The notes: generated from the sequence alone by a model not told the origin. A stretch of 64,000 bases of DNA from Butyricicoccus pullicaecorum (GCA_018366035.1 JAGZIW010000004.1:62001-126000), one strand, 5' to 3'. Counted from the first letter of the stretch, positions 25,219-33,934 are shown. Translations and numbers: made by a program.

Positions 25219-26406
25219 ATGAAAATTTGCGGAATCGTTGCCGAGTACAATCCTTTCCATAATGGACACGCCTATCACTGTGAAAAAACGCGGCAGCTTT
25301 TAGGAGATGAAACTGCCCTCGCAGCAGTCATGTCCGGCAATTTCGTACAGCGCGGCGACTTTGCAATTCTGGACAAATATCAGCGCGCTGCAATGGCAGT
25401 GCAGAATGGGCTGGATCTTGTCATCGAGCTGCCGCTCGCCGCAGCGCTGTCCTCTGCCGAGGATTTCTCCCGCGGAGCAATTGCTGTGCTCGAACAGATG
25501 GGCTGTGTGACCCATCTTTCCTTCGGCTCCGAGTGCGGAGACATCACACGAATCCAAAAGGCAGCCCGTGCCGACCGCTCTCTTGTGCATCGCTATATGA
25601 CAGCAGGTGCGCCCTACGCCGCAGCATTGCAGCAGGCAGTTTCCACAGCAGACCCCGATGCCGGCGCCTTGTTTTCCCACCCCAATAACACCCTTGGCAT
25701 CGAATACTGCGCGGCACTGGATACGCTTGGCAGCCAAATCACGCCCATTACGATTTTTCGAGACGGTGCCGCACATGACAGTGCAGACGCACACGTGCGT
25801 CCCTCCGCATCTTTTCTGCGCACCCAAATTATGCAAGCTCATCTGGAAATTTGTCAGACACGAATGCCGGCCTCCGCATTCTCCATACTTTCGAAGGCCT
25901 GCGATACAGGGCATGCCCCTGCATCGCAGACAGTCTGCGATCTTGCGCTGGTCTCCTATCTGCGCCGTCTGTCTCCAGCAGATTTTATTCCTTACACAGG
26001 GGATATCGACGGACTGCACCACCGTCTTTATCGGGCAGTTCAGCAAAACTGCAATTTTTCTGCCATCTGTCAGGCGGCACAAACGCGCCGTTATCCTCTC
26101 GCCCGTATTCGTCGTGCCCTGCTGCGCACCTATCTGGGACTTTGTCACGATGCGTCTCCTCTGCCGCATTATCTGCGCGTACTTGCCATTGGGCCACGCG
26201 GACGAAAGCTTTTGCGAGAGATTGCAGCGCACGCTTCCTTGCCGCTGATTATAAAGCCTGTCAGCGAAAAAAAGCTGCCACAGGACTTGCAGCCCTATTT
26301 ACAGCAGGACGTCCTTGCAGATGACCTATACAGCCTTGCACAACCCAACCGCACATTGCACATTGGCGGGCAGCATTACCGCCAGACCCCTTATCTTTAC
26401 GAATAA
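25219..26406 (+). CDS. tmcAL: tRNA(Met) cytidine acetate ligase
   Basis: 395 residues. TmcAL-type nucleotidyltransferase that activates acetate with ATP and acetylates C34 of elongator tRNA-Met. N-terminal HxGH-like motif in IVAEYNPFHNGHAYH near residue 5-20, then SGNFVQRGDFAILDKYQRA near 42 and the family stretch ELPLAAALSSAEDFSRGAI near 73. C-terminal helical region as in the family. ATG 25219 follows GGAGG; a TTG frame at 25207 is not needed. Sits head-to-head with acetate kinase. Confidence 0.93.
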   Translation: MKICGIVAEYNPFHNGHAYHCEKTRQLLGDETALAAVMSGNFVQRGDFAILDKYQRAAMAVQNGLDLVIELPLAAALSSAEDFSRGAIAVLEQMGCVTHLSFGSECGDITRIQKAARADRSLVHRYMTAGAPYAAALQQAVSTADPDAGALFSHPNNTLGIEYCAALDTLGSQITPITIFRDGAAHDSADAHVRPSASFLRTQIMQAHLEICQTRMPASAFSILSKACDTGHAPASQTVCDLALVSYLRRLSPADFIPYTGDIDGLHHRLYRAVQQNCNFSAICQAAQTRRYPLARIRRALLRTYLGLCHDASPLPHYLRVLAIGPRGRKLLREIAAHASLPLIIKPVSEKKLPQDLQPYLQQDVLADDLYSLAQPNRTLHIGGQHYRQTPYLYE

Positions 26407-26427
26407 AGCAGATTTTTTCTGCTGTGT

Positions 26428-26480
26428 CCAGACGAAAAATGCCCGAAACCGCATATAAACGAGCGATCCCGAGCATTTTA
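26428..26480. repeat. Interspersed intergenic repeat, copy with core only
   Basis: About 48 bases starting GACGAAAAATGCCCGAAACC match 35959-36006 closely (GACGAAGAATGCCCGAAACC, then GAGCGAT and GCATTTT). Here the internal stem is imperfect (AATGCCCG / CGAGCATT). It lies between the convergent tmcAL and obgE genes. Confidence 0.7.
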
Positions 26481-26487
26481 GGGCTGT

Positions 26488-26525
26488 CTGGAAATCCCAT
26501 CTGTTTTTACAGACAAGATTTCCAG
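26488..26525. terminator. Likely two-way terminator hairpin between tmcAL and obgE
   Basis: CTGGAAATC pairs with GATTTCCAG (9 bp), enclosing an inner TCTGT-TTTT-ACAGA stem. A T-rich tail is weak on both strands, so termination is a suggestion. Confidence 0.45.
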
Positions 26526-26559
26526 CTTGCAAACTTATTTTACTGCATATGCGCAAAGC

Positions 26560-27831
26560 TTAATGCACATATTCAAATTCCAACTCACCAATGACAACAG
26601 GATCGCCTTCCTGTACTCCCATCGCCTCCAACCGGTCATATACACCAGCATTTTTGAGCATACGATCCATATACAGTCTGGACTCATAATCATCTGTGTT
26701 GACGCTTCCCATGATTTTTTCAATCCATGCACCGCCAACTACATAATAGTCCTCTATCTTTTCAACGGTGATATCGCGCTCAGTGACCGTCTCCTCTGTC
26801 TGTACGAACTCCGGCTCATAGACAAACACCGGCGGCAGTTCCTTGAGCATTTCCCACGTCTTATGGATCAGCTCCTGCACGCCCTGTCCGGTCGCGGCAG
26901 AAAGTTCCAGAAATCCAAAGCCATGCTCCTGTGCATATTTGCGTAATTTTTCTACCGGTTCACGATTTTCTCCCAACAGGTCGGTTTTATTTGCGACAAT
27001 GATTTGTGGGCGAGACGCCAAAAATTCACTATATCCAACAAGTTCACGGTTGATGGTCTCAACATCTTCGAGCGGGTCTCTGCCCTCACTGCCAGCTGCA
27101 TCGACAAGATGCAGGAGCAAACGGCAGCGGTCAATATGACGCAGGAAGTCATGTCCCAGACCAGCGCCCTCAGCTGCCCCCTCAATGATGCCGGGAATGT
27201 CCGCCATTACGAAGGACTGCTCCTCAGCTACGCGTACCACACCCAGATTGGGAATCAGGGTTGTAAAATGATAGTTGGCAATCTTCGGACGCGCCGCCGA
27301 AACCACTGAAAGCAGGGTCGATTTTCCAACATTTGGGAAACCTACCAAGCCCACATCTGCAAGCAGTTTCAGTTCCAGCGTGATTTCCATTTCAACGCCT
27401 GCCTGTCCCGGCTTTGCAAAGCGCGGTGTCTGACGGGTTGGAGTGGCAAAATGCGTGTTGCCCCAACCGCCATTGCCGCCCTTTGCCGCAACAAAGGGTT
27501 CATCGCCTGAAAGGTCCTGAATCACCTGCCCTGTCTGGCGGTCACGAATGATGGTTCCGCGCGGCACGCGAATCACAAGATTTGCGCCATCTTTGCCCTT
27601 CATTCGCTTTCCCATACCATTTTCGCCGTTGGCAGCCACATATTTCTTTTTATAGCGGAAATCGAGCAAAGTAGATAAATTATCGTCTACCTGAAAAATC
27701 ACTGAGCCGCCGCGTCCGCCATCTCCGCCGTCCGGCCCGCCCGATGCAACATACTTTTCGCGATGGAAGCTGACCTTGCCATCGCCGCCCTTACCGGACG
27801 CAATTTTAATTTTTGCTACGTCAATAAACAT
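26560..27831 (-). CDS. obgE: Obg family GTPase
   Basis: 423 residues. Ribosome-assembly and stress GTPase. Glycine-rich Obg domain at 1-158 (KGGDGKVSFHREKYV, GGPDGGDGGRGG), GTPase domain from ~160 with GFPNVGKSTLLS, DIPGIIEGA and NKTDL, and a C-terminal OCT domain from ~345 (found in Gram-positive Obg). No ribosome site stronger than AGGAAAA is seen before ATG 27831. It follows rplU-prp-rpmA, a common order, but a terminator at 27863-27894 lies between. Confidence 0.96.
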   Translation of the reverse strand: MFIDVAKIKIASGKGGDGKVSFHREKYVASGGPDGGDGGRGGSVIFQVDDNLSTLLDFRYKKKYVAANGENGMGKRMKGKDGANLVIRVPRGTIIRDRQTGQVIQDLSGDEPFVAAKGGNGGWGNTHFATPTRQTPRFAKPGQAGVEMEITLELKLLADVGLVGFPNVGKSTLLSVVSAARPKIANYHFTTLIPNLGVVRVAEEQSFVMADIPGIIEGAAEGAGLGHDFLRHIDRCRLLLHLVDAAGSEGRDPLEDVETINRELVGYSEFLASRPQIIVANKTDLLGENREPVEKLRKYAQEHGFGFLELSAATGQGVQELIHKTWEMLKELPPVFVYEPEFVQTEETVTERDITVEKIEDYYVVGGAWIEKIMGSVNTDDYESRLYMDRMLKNAGVYDRLEAMGVQEGDPVVIGELEFEYVH

Positions 27832-27862
27832 ATTTTTTCCTCATCAGTCGGACAAGATGTGT

Positions 27863-27894
27863 GAAAAAACAAAATCCCGGAAAATTCCGAGATT
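27863..27894 (-). terminator. Terminator after rpmA
   Basis: Minus strand AATCTCGG / CCGGGATT stem with an AATTTT loop and TTGTTTTTT tail. It would lower obgE expression relative to the ribosomal genes. Confidence 0.8.
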
Positions 27895-27913
27895 CTGTCC
27901 ATAAGCTATTTGA

Positions 27914-28195
27914 TTACTGTACTTCGTAAACAGAAACGCGCTTGCGGTCCTTGCCTACGCGCTCAAAGCGAACTACACCGGTAACCTTCGCAAACAGGGT
28001 ATCATCAGAACCCTTACCAACGTTGACACCCGGGTGAATCTTTGTACCGCGCTGACGAACGAGAATGTTGCCAGCCGGAACAACCTGACCATCAGCACGC
28101 TTGACGCCAAGGCGCTTTGCCTCGGAATCACGGCCGTTCTTAGTCGAACCTACGCCCTTCTTATGTGCGAAAAACTGTAAGCTAATCTGCAGCAT
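27914..28195 (-). CDS. rpmA: 50S ribosomal protein L27, with cleavable N-terminal extension
   Basis: 93 residues. Near the peptidyl-transferase centre. The N terminus reads MLQISLQFFAHKKGVGS; the Firmicutes pattern cut by Prp between FF and AHKKG is present, so mature L27 starts at Ala10. The ATG at 28195 is inside the end of prp with GGAGGTG as its site, and a longer frame to 28216 is not needed. Directly coupled to the protease gene. Confidence 0.96.
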   Translation of the reverse strand: MLQISLQFFAHKKGVGSTKNGRDSEAKRLGVKRADGQVVPAGNILVRQRGTKIHPGVNVGKGSDDTLFAKVTGVVRFERVGKDRKRVSVYEVQ

Positions 28196-28517
28196 CGTTG
28201 TACACCTCCGTAACATGGATAAACTGTGAATAGTTTTGCTCCAGCTCAGACAAATGCAGGTAAAACGCCTGAAAAGCAGCCTGCCCCTCTGTCATCTGAT
28301 TTTTGGGTAATGTCAGCCGAATATGTGCGCCTTCATTCTCAATCAAAGTATCAACTGCAATCTTCTGCACATCAAAAAGGAGTGCATGAATGAGCTGAAC
28401 CGAGCTGGATATCGCAGCACAGACGATATCCTCACCTTGCTCTGCAAAGCCTGCATGACCGATGAGGTCAACAGCTGTATAGCCGTGCTGTGTGCGATAA
28501 AAAGTGACTTTCGTCAT
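28182..28517 (-). CDS. prp: Ribosomal-processing cysteine protease Prp
   Basis: 111 residues. Removes the N-terminal extension of L27, essential where that extension exists. Catalytic His and Cys are in the family motif IGHAGFAEQGEDIVCAAIS (residues ~19-37). It sits between rplU and rpmA as in other Firmicutes and overlaps the rpmA start by 14 bases. Five bases separate it from the rplU stop, so all three share one transcript. Confidence 0.95.
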   Translation of the reverse strand: MTKVTFYRTQHGYTAVDLIGHAGFAEQGEDIVCAAISSSVQLIHALLFDVQKIAVDTLIENEGAHIRLTLPKNQMTEGQAAFQAFYLHLSELEQNYSQFIHVTEVYNDAAD

Positions 28518-28522
28518 TTCAT

Positions 28523-28834
28523 TTACGCCTTGATTGCGCCAATGGTTACCTTAGTGTAAGGCTGTCTGTGACCCTGACGCTTTCTGTAACCCTTCTTCGG
28601 CTTCATCTTGAAGATGTTGATCTTCTTCTGCTTGCCGGTCTTGTCAGCAGTACCAGTTACGGTAGCGCCTTCAACAAACGGTGCGCCAACCTTGAGGTCT
28701 GCGCCCTCACCAACTGCAAGCACCTGATCAAAAGTTACAGTCGCGCCGTCCTCTACGCCGAGTTTCTCAACATAGATTACATCGCCCTCAGATACCTTGT
28801 ACTGCTTGCCACCAGTTACTAAAATTGCATACAT
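28523..28834 (-). CDS. rplU: 50S ribosomal protein L21
   Basis: 103 residues, full length. Starts MYAILVTGGKQYKVSEGD and contains the conserved C-terminal KMKPKKGYRKRQGHRQPYT (23S rRNA contact). First gene of rplU-prp-rpmA, behind a strong promoter and a structured leader. AGAGAGGTG precedes the ATG. Confidence 0.97.
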   Translation of the reverse strand: MYAILVTGGKQYKVSEGDVIYVEKLGVEDGATVTFDQVLAVGEGADLKVGAPFVEGATVTGTADKTGKQKKINIFKMKPKKGYRKRQGHRQPYTKVTIGAIKA

Positions 28835-28849
28835 TGCGGTAGCACCTCT

Positions 28850-28915
28850 CTTTCGTTATTAGAGTCACGCTCGTGCGGGCGGTGTCGCCTTTGGACACAC
28901 TTCACCTGCCCGTTT
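28850..28915 (-). promoter_or_regulatory. Structured leader of rplU (candidate L21 leader)
   Basis: The ~90-base 5' UTR holds nested pairing GGGC...GCCC around GTGTC-CAAAGGC-GACAC on the minus strand. Position and size fit the L21 leader element known upstream of rplU in Firmicutes, thought to be an autoregulatory site. I could not check the full covariance consensus. Confidence 0.55.
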
Positions 28916-28931
28916 TGATGCGGCTTTTCAT

Positions 28932-28960
28932 ATGATAACAGAAATCCAGCTTTCTGTCAA
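28932..28960 (-). promoter_or_regulatory. Promoter of the rplU operon
   Basis: On the minus strand TTGACA (28955-28960), 17-base spacer, TATCAT (28932-28937). Confidence 0.87.
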
Positions 28961-28971
28961 TCACTTTTGAC

Positions 28972-29010
28972 AAAAAAATTCATATTGCGGACAAATTCTG
29001 TGTTCCGCAA
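28972..29010 (-). terminator. Terminator after folD
   Basis: Minus strand TTGCGGA / TCCGCAA stem, then a short spacer and seven T. Its T run ends just before the rplU promoter. Confidence 0.7.
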
Positions 29011-29071
29011 TAATCCAGACTGTGTGATTTCCTAGTCCTCTACAAATCCATTCACAATATATGACAAGCTC

Positions 29072-29920
29072 TCATTTCTGAAGGGAAAGCTGTGCTGCCT
29101 TGAGCGTATTTTTCATGAGCATTGTAATGGTCATTGGGCCAACACCGCCCGGGACAGGCGTCATATAGCCTGCCGTCTCGGCAACGTCCGGCGCAACGTC
29201 ACCACACAGCCTGCCATCTACGCGGTTCATACCAACATCAATGACAACCGCCCCCGACTTGACCATATCGCGCGTTACAAAACCGGCACGCCCTACGGCT
29301 GCGACCAAAATATCGGCTTCGCGGCAAATATCCGCAAGCTGCTCTGTCTTGCTGTGGCAGATGGTCACGGTACCATTTCGGTGCAGCAAGAGCATACTCA
29401 TCGGCTTGCCCACAATATTGGAGCGCCCAATCACAACACAGCGCTTGCCGCTTGGGTCGATTCCATAGGCGTCCAAAAGCTCCATCACGCCCGCCGGTGT
29501 ACAGGGCAGAAAATCAAAATTTCCAATCATGATTTTGCCGACATTGGACGAATGGAATGCATCGACATCTTTTCGTGCGTCAATTGCAGCGATCACCGTC
29601 TCCTCCCGAATGTGCTTGGGAAGCGGAAGCTGGCATAAGATCCCATGGATCCGCGGGTTTTGGTTCAGCTCATCAATCAGCCCCAGCAGTTCATTCTCTT
29701 CCGTCTCAGCCGGCAGTACATACTTTTCGCTGTAAAATCCACATTCCGCGCATGCCTTTTCCTTATTGCGCACATACACCTGACTTGCCGGATCCTCGCC
29801 CACCAAGATCACTGCCAGCCCGGGCCGCACGCCATTCTCCTCCAGCCTGCGGGTCTGCTCCAAAATCTGTCCTCTTACCTGAACGGACAGCGCCTTTCCG
29901 TCCATTAAAACTGCACTCAT
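29072..29920 (-). CDS. folD: Bifunctional methylene-THF dehydrogenase / cyclohydrolase
   Basis: 282 residues. Interconverts 5,10-methylene-THF and 10-formyl-THF for one-carbon metabolism. Active-site YxxxK in YVRNKEKACAE, then GILCQLPLPKH, KDVDAFH, the dinucleotide-binding GRSNIVGKPMSMLLL and the C-terminal PVPGGVGPMTI. ATG 29920 overlaps the lgt stop (ATGA) and follows AAAGGAGA; the longer frame to 30013 runs inside lgt. Confidence 0.96.
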   Translation of the reverse strand: MSAVLMDGKALSVQVRGQILEQTRRLEENGVRPGLAVILVGEDPASQVYVRNKEKACAECGFYSEKYVLPAETEENELLGLIDELNQNPRIHGILCQLPLPKHIREETVIAAIDARKDVDAFHSSNVGKIMIGNFDFLPCTPAGVMELLDAYGIDPSGKRCVVIGRSNIVGKPMSMLLLHRNGTVTICHSKTEQLADICREADILVAAVGRAGFVTRDMVKSGAVVIDVGMNRVDGRLCGDVAPDVAETAGYMTPVPGGVGPMTITMLMKNTLKAAQLSLQK

Positions 29921-30777
29921 GCTTGTGTCTCCTTTGCTTCTTGTCGAATTGCTCGGGGATCCGCATGCGGATTCCAGAGCTGTGTCAGTGTCTTTACCTG
30001 CTTTTTCAGGCATATTGCCATGAGTACGATACCCACGATACAGGAAACCACCGCAACCAGCTGTGAAACGCGGATCCCTGTTGCTCCAATATACAGGCTG
30101 TCCGTTCGAAGTCCCTCAATCCACGCACGTCCTGCGCCATACCAAATGAGATAGGATAAAAAGATCTGTCCGCGGAAGCGATAACACTTTTTAGACAGGA
30201 TATGCAAGATGAAAAATCCAACCAAATTCCACAGCGATTCATATAGGAATGTGGGGTGGAATGGCCCCTCCCCGTTGACTGTCATGCCCAGAATACGGTC
30301 TGTCACTGTACCATGTGCCTCACCGTTGACAAAATTGCCCCAGCGTCCAATGCACTGTCCAATCAGCAGTCCAAGCGCTGCCACATCAAAGGTTGCCGGA
30401 ATACTGATTTTTTTGTGCCGTCCATAGAGTCCGACTGCAAGCAGCGCCCCTATGACACCGCCGTAGATTGCAATGCCTCCATTCCATATCGCAATAATCT
30501 CGCTCGGATTCTGGCTGTAATAGTCCCATTCCCACACAACATAATACAAGCGGGCACATACAATTGCAGCGGGCAAGGCAAGCAGCACCGCATCAAACAG
30601 CATGTCACTGGTAAATCCAAAATCCGAAATGCGCTTGCTGCAATAAAAGAGTGCCAAGGCAAAGCCAAATGCGATAATAATGCCATACCAATAAATATCT
30701 TTTCCAAATAACGAAAATGCTACACGGTTGACTGTGACAGAAAGTCCCAGCGCCGGAAACGCAATTACATTTTCCAT
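29917..30777 (-). CDS. lgt: Prolipoprotein diacylglyceryl transferase
   Basis: 286 residues, about seven membrane helices. Adds diacylglycerol to the lipobox cysteine of prolipoproteins, so it would act on the lipoprotein at 11327-11713. The Lgt signature GRWGNFVNGEAHG is near residue 138, preceded by HKKISIPATFDVAALGL. The end overlaps folD by four bases; the M16 gene lies 14 bases upstream. Confidence 0.95.
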   Translation of the reverse strand: MENVIAFPALGLSVTVNRVAFSLFGKDIYWYGIIIAFGFALALFYCSKRISDFGFTSDMLFDAVLLALPAAIVCARLYYVVWEWDYYSQNPSEIIAIWNGGIAIYGGVIGALLAVGLYGRHKKISIPATFDVAALGLLIGQCIGRWGNFVNGEAHGTVTDRILGMTVNGEGPFHPTFLYESLWNLVGFFILHILSKKCYRFRGQIFLSYLIWYGAGRAWIEGLRTDSLYIGATGIRVSQLVAVVSCIVGIVLMAICLKKQVKTLTQLWNPHADPRAIRQEAKETQA

Positions 30778-30791
30778 GCTTTCGCCTTTCT

Positions 30792-32063
30792 TTACTTTGT
30801 CTCAGCAGGCAATACAACCGACAGCGTCATGCGGTCGGGCTGCGCCCAGCGCACGAACATCTGCTGTATCTCCTGCTTGGTGATGGTATCATACAGCTGC
30901 GCAAAATTCAAACAGCATTCATTTGCAAAGCTGCTTTCTGCCTGTGCGCGGCAAAGCTCATCTGGCTGATCCAGCACACGGACATTCAGCCCATAGCATG
31001 CCTTTTTCATGCGGTCAAACAGCGCGTCCTCGATGCCATGCGCAGCATATAGCCGCACCTGCTCTGCCACGCAGTCACGCACTGCATAAGGGTCTTTGCT
31101 CTCGCCGCCCATCAGCGCCGCTGCCGCGTCCGGCAGCAGAGTATAGCTGCTCTCAAAGCCGCGCGTGACAAGGCGATCCTGATACAGCGATACAAAGAGA
31201 GGAGCGGTATTGCCGCATAAGATCCGCGCTGCCAACTCGCCCACCATCTGACGGCGCACACGGCTTTCTCCCTGCGCAAGCGGCAGGTCTTTGATGCCCA
31301 GCATAAAACTTGGTCGGGAGACAGCCATATGATGCGTAACCTCTGCCGCCGCCACTGTCTCCTGCCTTGTTCCATAGTGTCTTGCCGCGACCTTTGCCGC
31401 AGTTTTTGGGGACAAGTCTCTTGCGATTTGTACAATGCGGTCAAAATCGGCATTGCCGCTCACAACAAGACTCATATTCGTCGGGCTGTAAAATGCCTTA
31501 TGGCACAGAAACAAAATTTCTGGTGTGATTTCTGCAATGCTCTGTACACTGCCCGCAATCGAAGTATTGACCGGATGCACATGGTACATACCCTCAAAAA
31601 CACCCACATAGGTTTTCCAGCTTGGAGTATCCTCCATCATATTGATTTCCTGGGCAATGATCCCCTTTTCTTTTTGCACATTTTCCTCTGTAAAGTAAGG
31701 AGTAAACACAAACCGAAATAAAATATCCAGATTCTTTTCCAATGCGTCGGTACAAGAAAAATAGTAGGCGGTCATGGCATAGCTTGTAAAGGCATTCGGA
31801 GAGGCGCCGGTCTGCCCAAACTTTTGCAGCGCATTGCCGTCGGCGTCCTCAAACATCTTATGCTCCAGAAAATGTGCGACGCCCGCCGGTGTGTCGTAGG
31901 TCACCCCGTCCATTGTAAAGGTGCGGTCAACCGCGCCAAAATTGGTTGCCAGCATCGCAAAGGTTTTCGAGAATCCCTGTTTGGGGATATAATATATGTG
32001 CAGTCCATTTTCCAGAACGGTATGCTCCATTTCCATACCCAAGGCTTCAAAGCGCTGTCTCAT
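30792..32063 (-). CDS. M16 family zinc peptidase, catalytic partner (YmfH-like)
   Basis: 423 residues. The inverted zinc motif HFLEH is present (AGVAHFLEHKMFED near residue 63) with the downstream Glu in a long helix. Two M16 lobes are expected over this length. The gene start overlaps the stop of the second M16 gene in ATGA with GGGGGTGGGT upstream, so they are co-translated and likely form a heterodimer, as in other M16B pairs. Substrate unknown; in Firmicutes this pair often sits near pgsA/recA or sporulation loci. The frame extending to 32207 overlaps the neighbour and is rejected. Confidence 0.88.
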   Translation of the reverse strand: MRQRFEALGMEMEHTVLENGLHIYYIPKQGFSKTFAMLATNFGAVDRTFTMDGVTYDTPAGVAHFLEHKMFEDADGNALQKFGQTGASPNAFTSYAMTAYYFSCTDALEKNLDILFRFVFTPYFTEENVQKEKGIIAQEINMMEDTPSWKTYVGVFEGMYHVHPVNTSIAGSVQSIAEITPEILFLCHKAFYSPTNMSLVVSGNADFDRIVQIARDLSPKTAAKVAARHYGTRQETVAAAEVTHHMAVSRPSFMLGIKDLPLAQGESRVRRQMVGELAARILCGNTAPLFVSLYQDRLVTRGFESSYTLLPDAAAALMGGESKDPYAVRDCVAEQVRLYAAHGIEDALFDRMKKACYGLNVRVLDQPDELCRAQAESSFANECCLNFAQLYDTITKQEIQQMFVRWAQPDRMTLSVVLPAETK

Positions 32064-33331
32064 ACACCCACCCCCTTTATAAAATAGATGAGATCCAGAC
32101 CAATATGGCGTCCGACAGTCATGACCTGCCCCCGCTCCACGCGGGAAAGACACGCGATCAGCTCCTCCGGTGTCTGAGTACAGCCCGCAATGGACTGTCT
32201 CTGCCAATAATACTCAAGAGACAGCGGGCTGTCCTGCATGGAACGCACGTTGTTGATGACCGTCCGACGCGCATTGTCCAGTTCCTCCTGTGTCAGACCG
32301 CCGCTGTGCAGATCCTCTATCTGCCACAGGATTTCGGACAATGCTTCCTGATACTTTTCATTTTCAATGCCTGAGGCAATCATCATGATTCCCTTGAGTT
32401 TGTCAAGCGAAGCAGTGGCATAATAGCATAGAGAGCGCTTTTCACGCACATGGCAGAACAGGCGCGAGCCGGTGTAGCCGCCCAAAACCGCCGCAAACAG
32501 CATCAGTGCCGGATACTGTTCCTCTGCCCCTGTCAGCCCTGTGCGCAGTCCAAGGGTCAGCTTGCCCTGTACGACCTGCATTTCCTCGGTCACGGTACGC
32601 ACCGCGCGGTGAATTCGGCAGGCGTCCACCTGTGGGCAATAACGCAGGGCACTCTCCGGCAGCTTGAGTCCTTTCTGATAGGCTTGTGCCACCAGCGCTG
32701 CCTGCGCTGTGCCGCAATAAAACAGTTCAACGCGTGCAGTCCGCAGAATTTCCTGATAGGTTTGCCACACCGCCTGCATCGTCAAGTTCTGTGCCCCTTG
32801 CTCCGTACCATATTCGCACGCGCCAAACGCCTCTCCGTCACACATAATTTCCTGTGCACGGCGCACCGCATAGCCGCTCGGATTGTTTTTGAGCGCCGCA
32901 ATGCGGTCTCTGAGGTTTGCCCGTTCACTCACAAATGCAGCCTCCGCAAACCGTCCCTGTTCCAGCGCCGGACGGCAAAGCAGCTCGGCAAGCAGCAGTG
33001 CGACCTGTTCCGTCAGACTGTCTCCATCGGGTACACAGGACGCATCGATGCTGTCTGCCAGAAACCCAATCACAAGGCTCTCACCGGACTTGCGCACATA
33101 AGGCTCAATGCGTGCACCATACAGACCATCAAGCGCCTGCCCCAAGGCAGACAGATTTGGATATCGTTCGGTTCCGCAATAGAGCAGATATGGTAAAATC
33201 GCCGCTGCTGCATTTTCTTTCGCCAGCGGGAGCACAAAAGCTGCGCTGAAGGCAGCCGTTTTGAACTGATCTGTTGTGATGCAGGTCAGCTGTATGCCCT
33301 CACCAAGCGACTGCTGTGTAAAGTTTTGCAT
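32060..33331 (-). CDS. M16 family peptidase-like protein, non-catalytic partner (YmfF-like)
   Basis: 423 residues, the same length as its partner, and the same fold pattern (SALGQALDGLYGARIEPYV, then LTEQVALLLAELLCRPAL, and FAAVLGGYTGSRLFCHVREK). The zinc motif is missing: where HxxEH is expected it reads LPYLLYCGTERYP. It is therefore probably the substrate-shaping half of a two-subunit M16B peptidase. AAAGGA lies before the ATG. Confidence 0.85.
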   Translation of the reverse strand: MQNFTQQSLGEGIQLTCITTDQFKTAAFSAAFVLPLAKENAAAAILPYLLYCGTERYPNLSALGQALDGLYGARIEPYVRKSGESLVIGFLADSIDASCVPDGDSLTEQVALLLAELLCRPALEQGRFAEAAFVSERANLRDRIAALKNNPSGYAVRRAQEIMCDGEAFGACEYGTEQGAQNLTMQAVWQTYQEILRTARVELFYCGTAQAALVAQAYQKGLKLPESALRYCPQVDACRIHRAVRTVTEEMQVVQGKLTLGLRTGLTGAEEQYPALMLFAAVLGGYTGSRLFCHVREKRSLCYYATASLDKLKGIMMIASGIENEKYQEALSEILWQIEDLHSGGLTQEELDNARRTVINNVRSMQDSPLSLEYYWQRQSIAGCTQTPEELIACLSRVERGQVMTVGRHIGLDLIYFIKGVGV

Positions 33332-33455
33332 AAAATATCCTTTCTTCCTATATTGAAATCAAAGAAACCAATTTTAGTATATCGCGGATATCCTGCAAAG
33401 TCCAGCACACAGAATACAAACTTTATGAAAACCATAAAAAAATTTACAGTTCCTC

Positions 33456-33487
33456 TTGACAGACACGCGGGCTTCGTGTAATATAAT
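33456..33487 (+). promoter_or_regulatory. Promoter of the ylxM-ffh-rpsP operon
   Basis: TTGACA at 33456-33461. With a 17-base spacer the -10 is TAATAT (33479-33484); an exact TATAAT begins three bases later. A 7-bp hairpin TGTAAAG / CTTTACA (33500-33520) follows in the leader. Confidence 0.7.
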
Positions 33488-33537
33488 TATCGTTGCAGTT
33501 GTAAAGTGTTCTGCTTTACACGGTGAGGAGGCTCGTT

Positions 33538-33903
33538 ATGAAAACCGATCCATTTATGTTGTGTCTCCTATTTGACTTCTACGGCGAAATGCTGACCGAT
33601 AAGCAGCGAGAGCTTTTTGACCTTTATTATAATGAGGATCTTTCTCTCTCGGAAATCGCCGAGCATGCCGGAATCACCCGTCAGGGTGTACGCGATGCAA
33701 TCGTCCGCGCCGAACATACGCTGACCGATTTGGAAGAAAAGCTGCATCTGGTTTCTCGGTATGGCAAGATGGATCAGCACATAGACGCGCTTGCCAGTGA
33801 AGTCAAGATGCTTTCCCGCATCAATGCCAATTACATGCAGAATGCCGAGATTTCTAAAATCTTGGCACGTATGTCTGAGCATATTCACGCAATTACCGGT
33901 TGA
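33538..33903 (+). CDS. ylxM: YlxM-type helix-turn-helix protein
   Basis: 121 residues. A sigma-70 region-4-like HTH near residues 20-70 (MLTDKQRELFDLYYNEDLSL, then EIAEHAGITRQGVRDAI) and a helical tail. YlxM is conserved directly before ffh and affects SRP assembly or regulation in streptococci; its biochemical role in Clostridia is not settled. GTGAGGAGG before the ATG. 31 bases separate it from ffh. Confidence 0.9.
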   Translation: MKTDPFMLCLLFDFYGEMLTDKQRELFDLYYNEDLSLSEIAEHAGITRQGVRDAIVRAEHTLTDLEEKLHLVSRYGKMDQHIDALASEVKMLSRINANYMQNAEISKILARMSEHIHAITG

Positions 33904-33934
33904 TTTTATATTCTGGAACACGACGGAGGCTATT

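Noticed and set aside
26326..26556. Small minus-strand frame over the repeat at 26.4 kb (MRFRAFFVWTQ), matching one at 35.85-36.03 kb (ARFRAFFVQSA)
   Set aside because: The protein-level match only reflects the shared DNA repeat; neither frame has a ribosome site and they differ outside the core.
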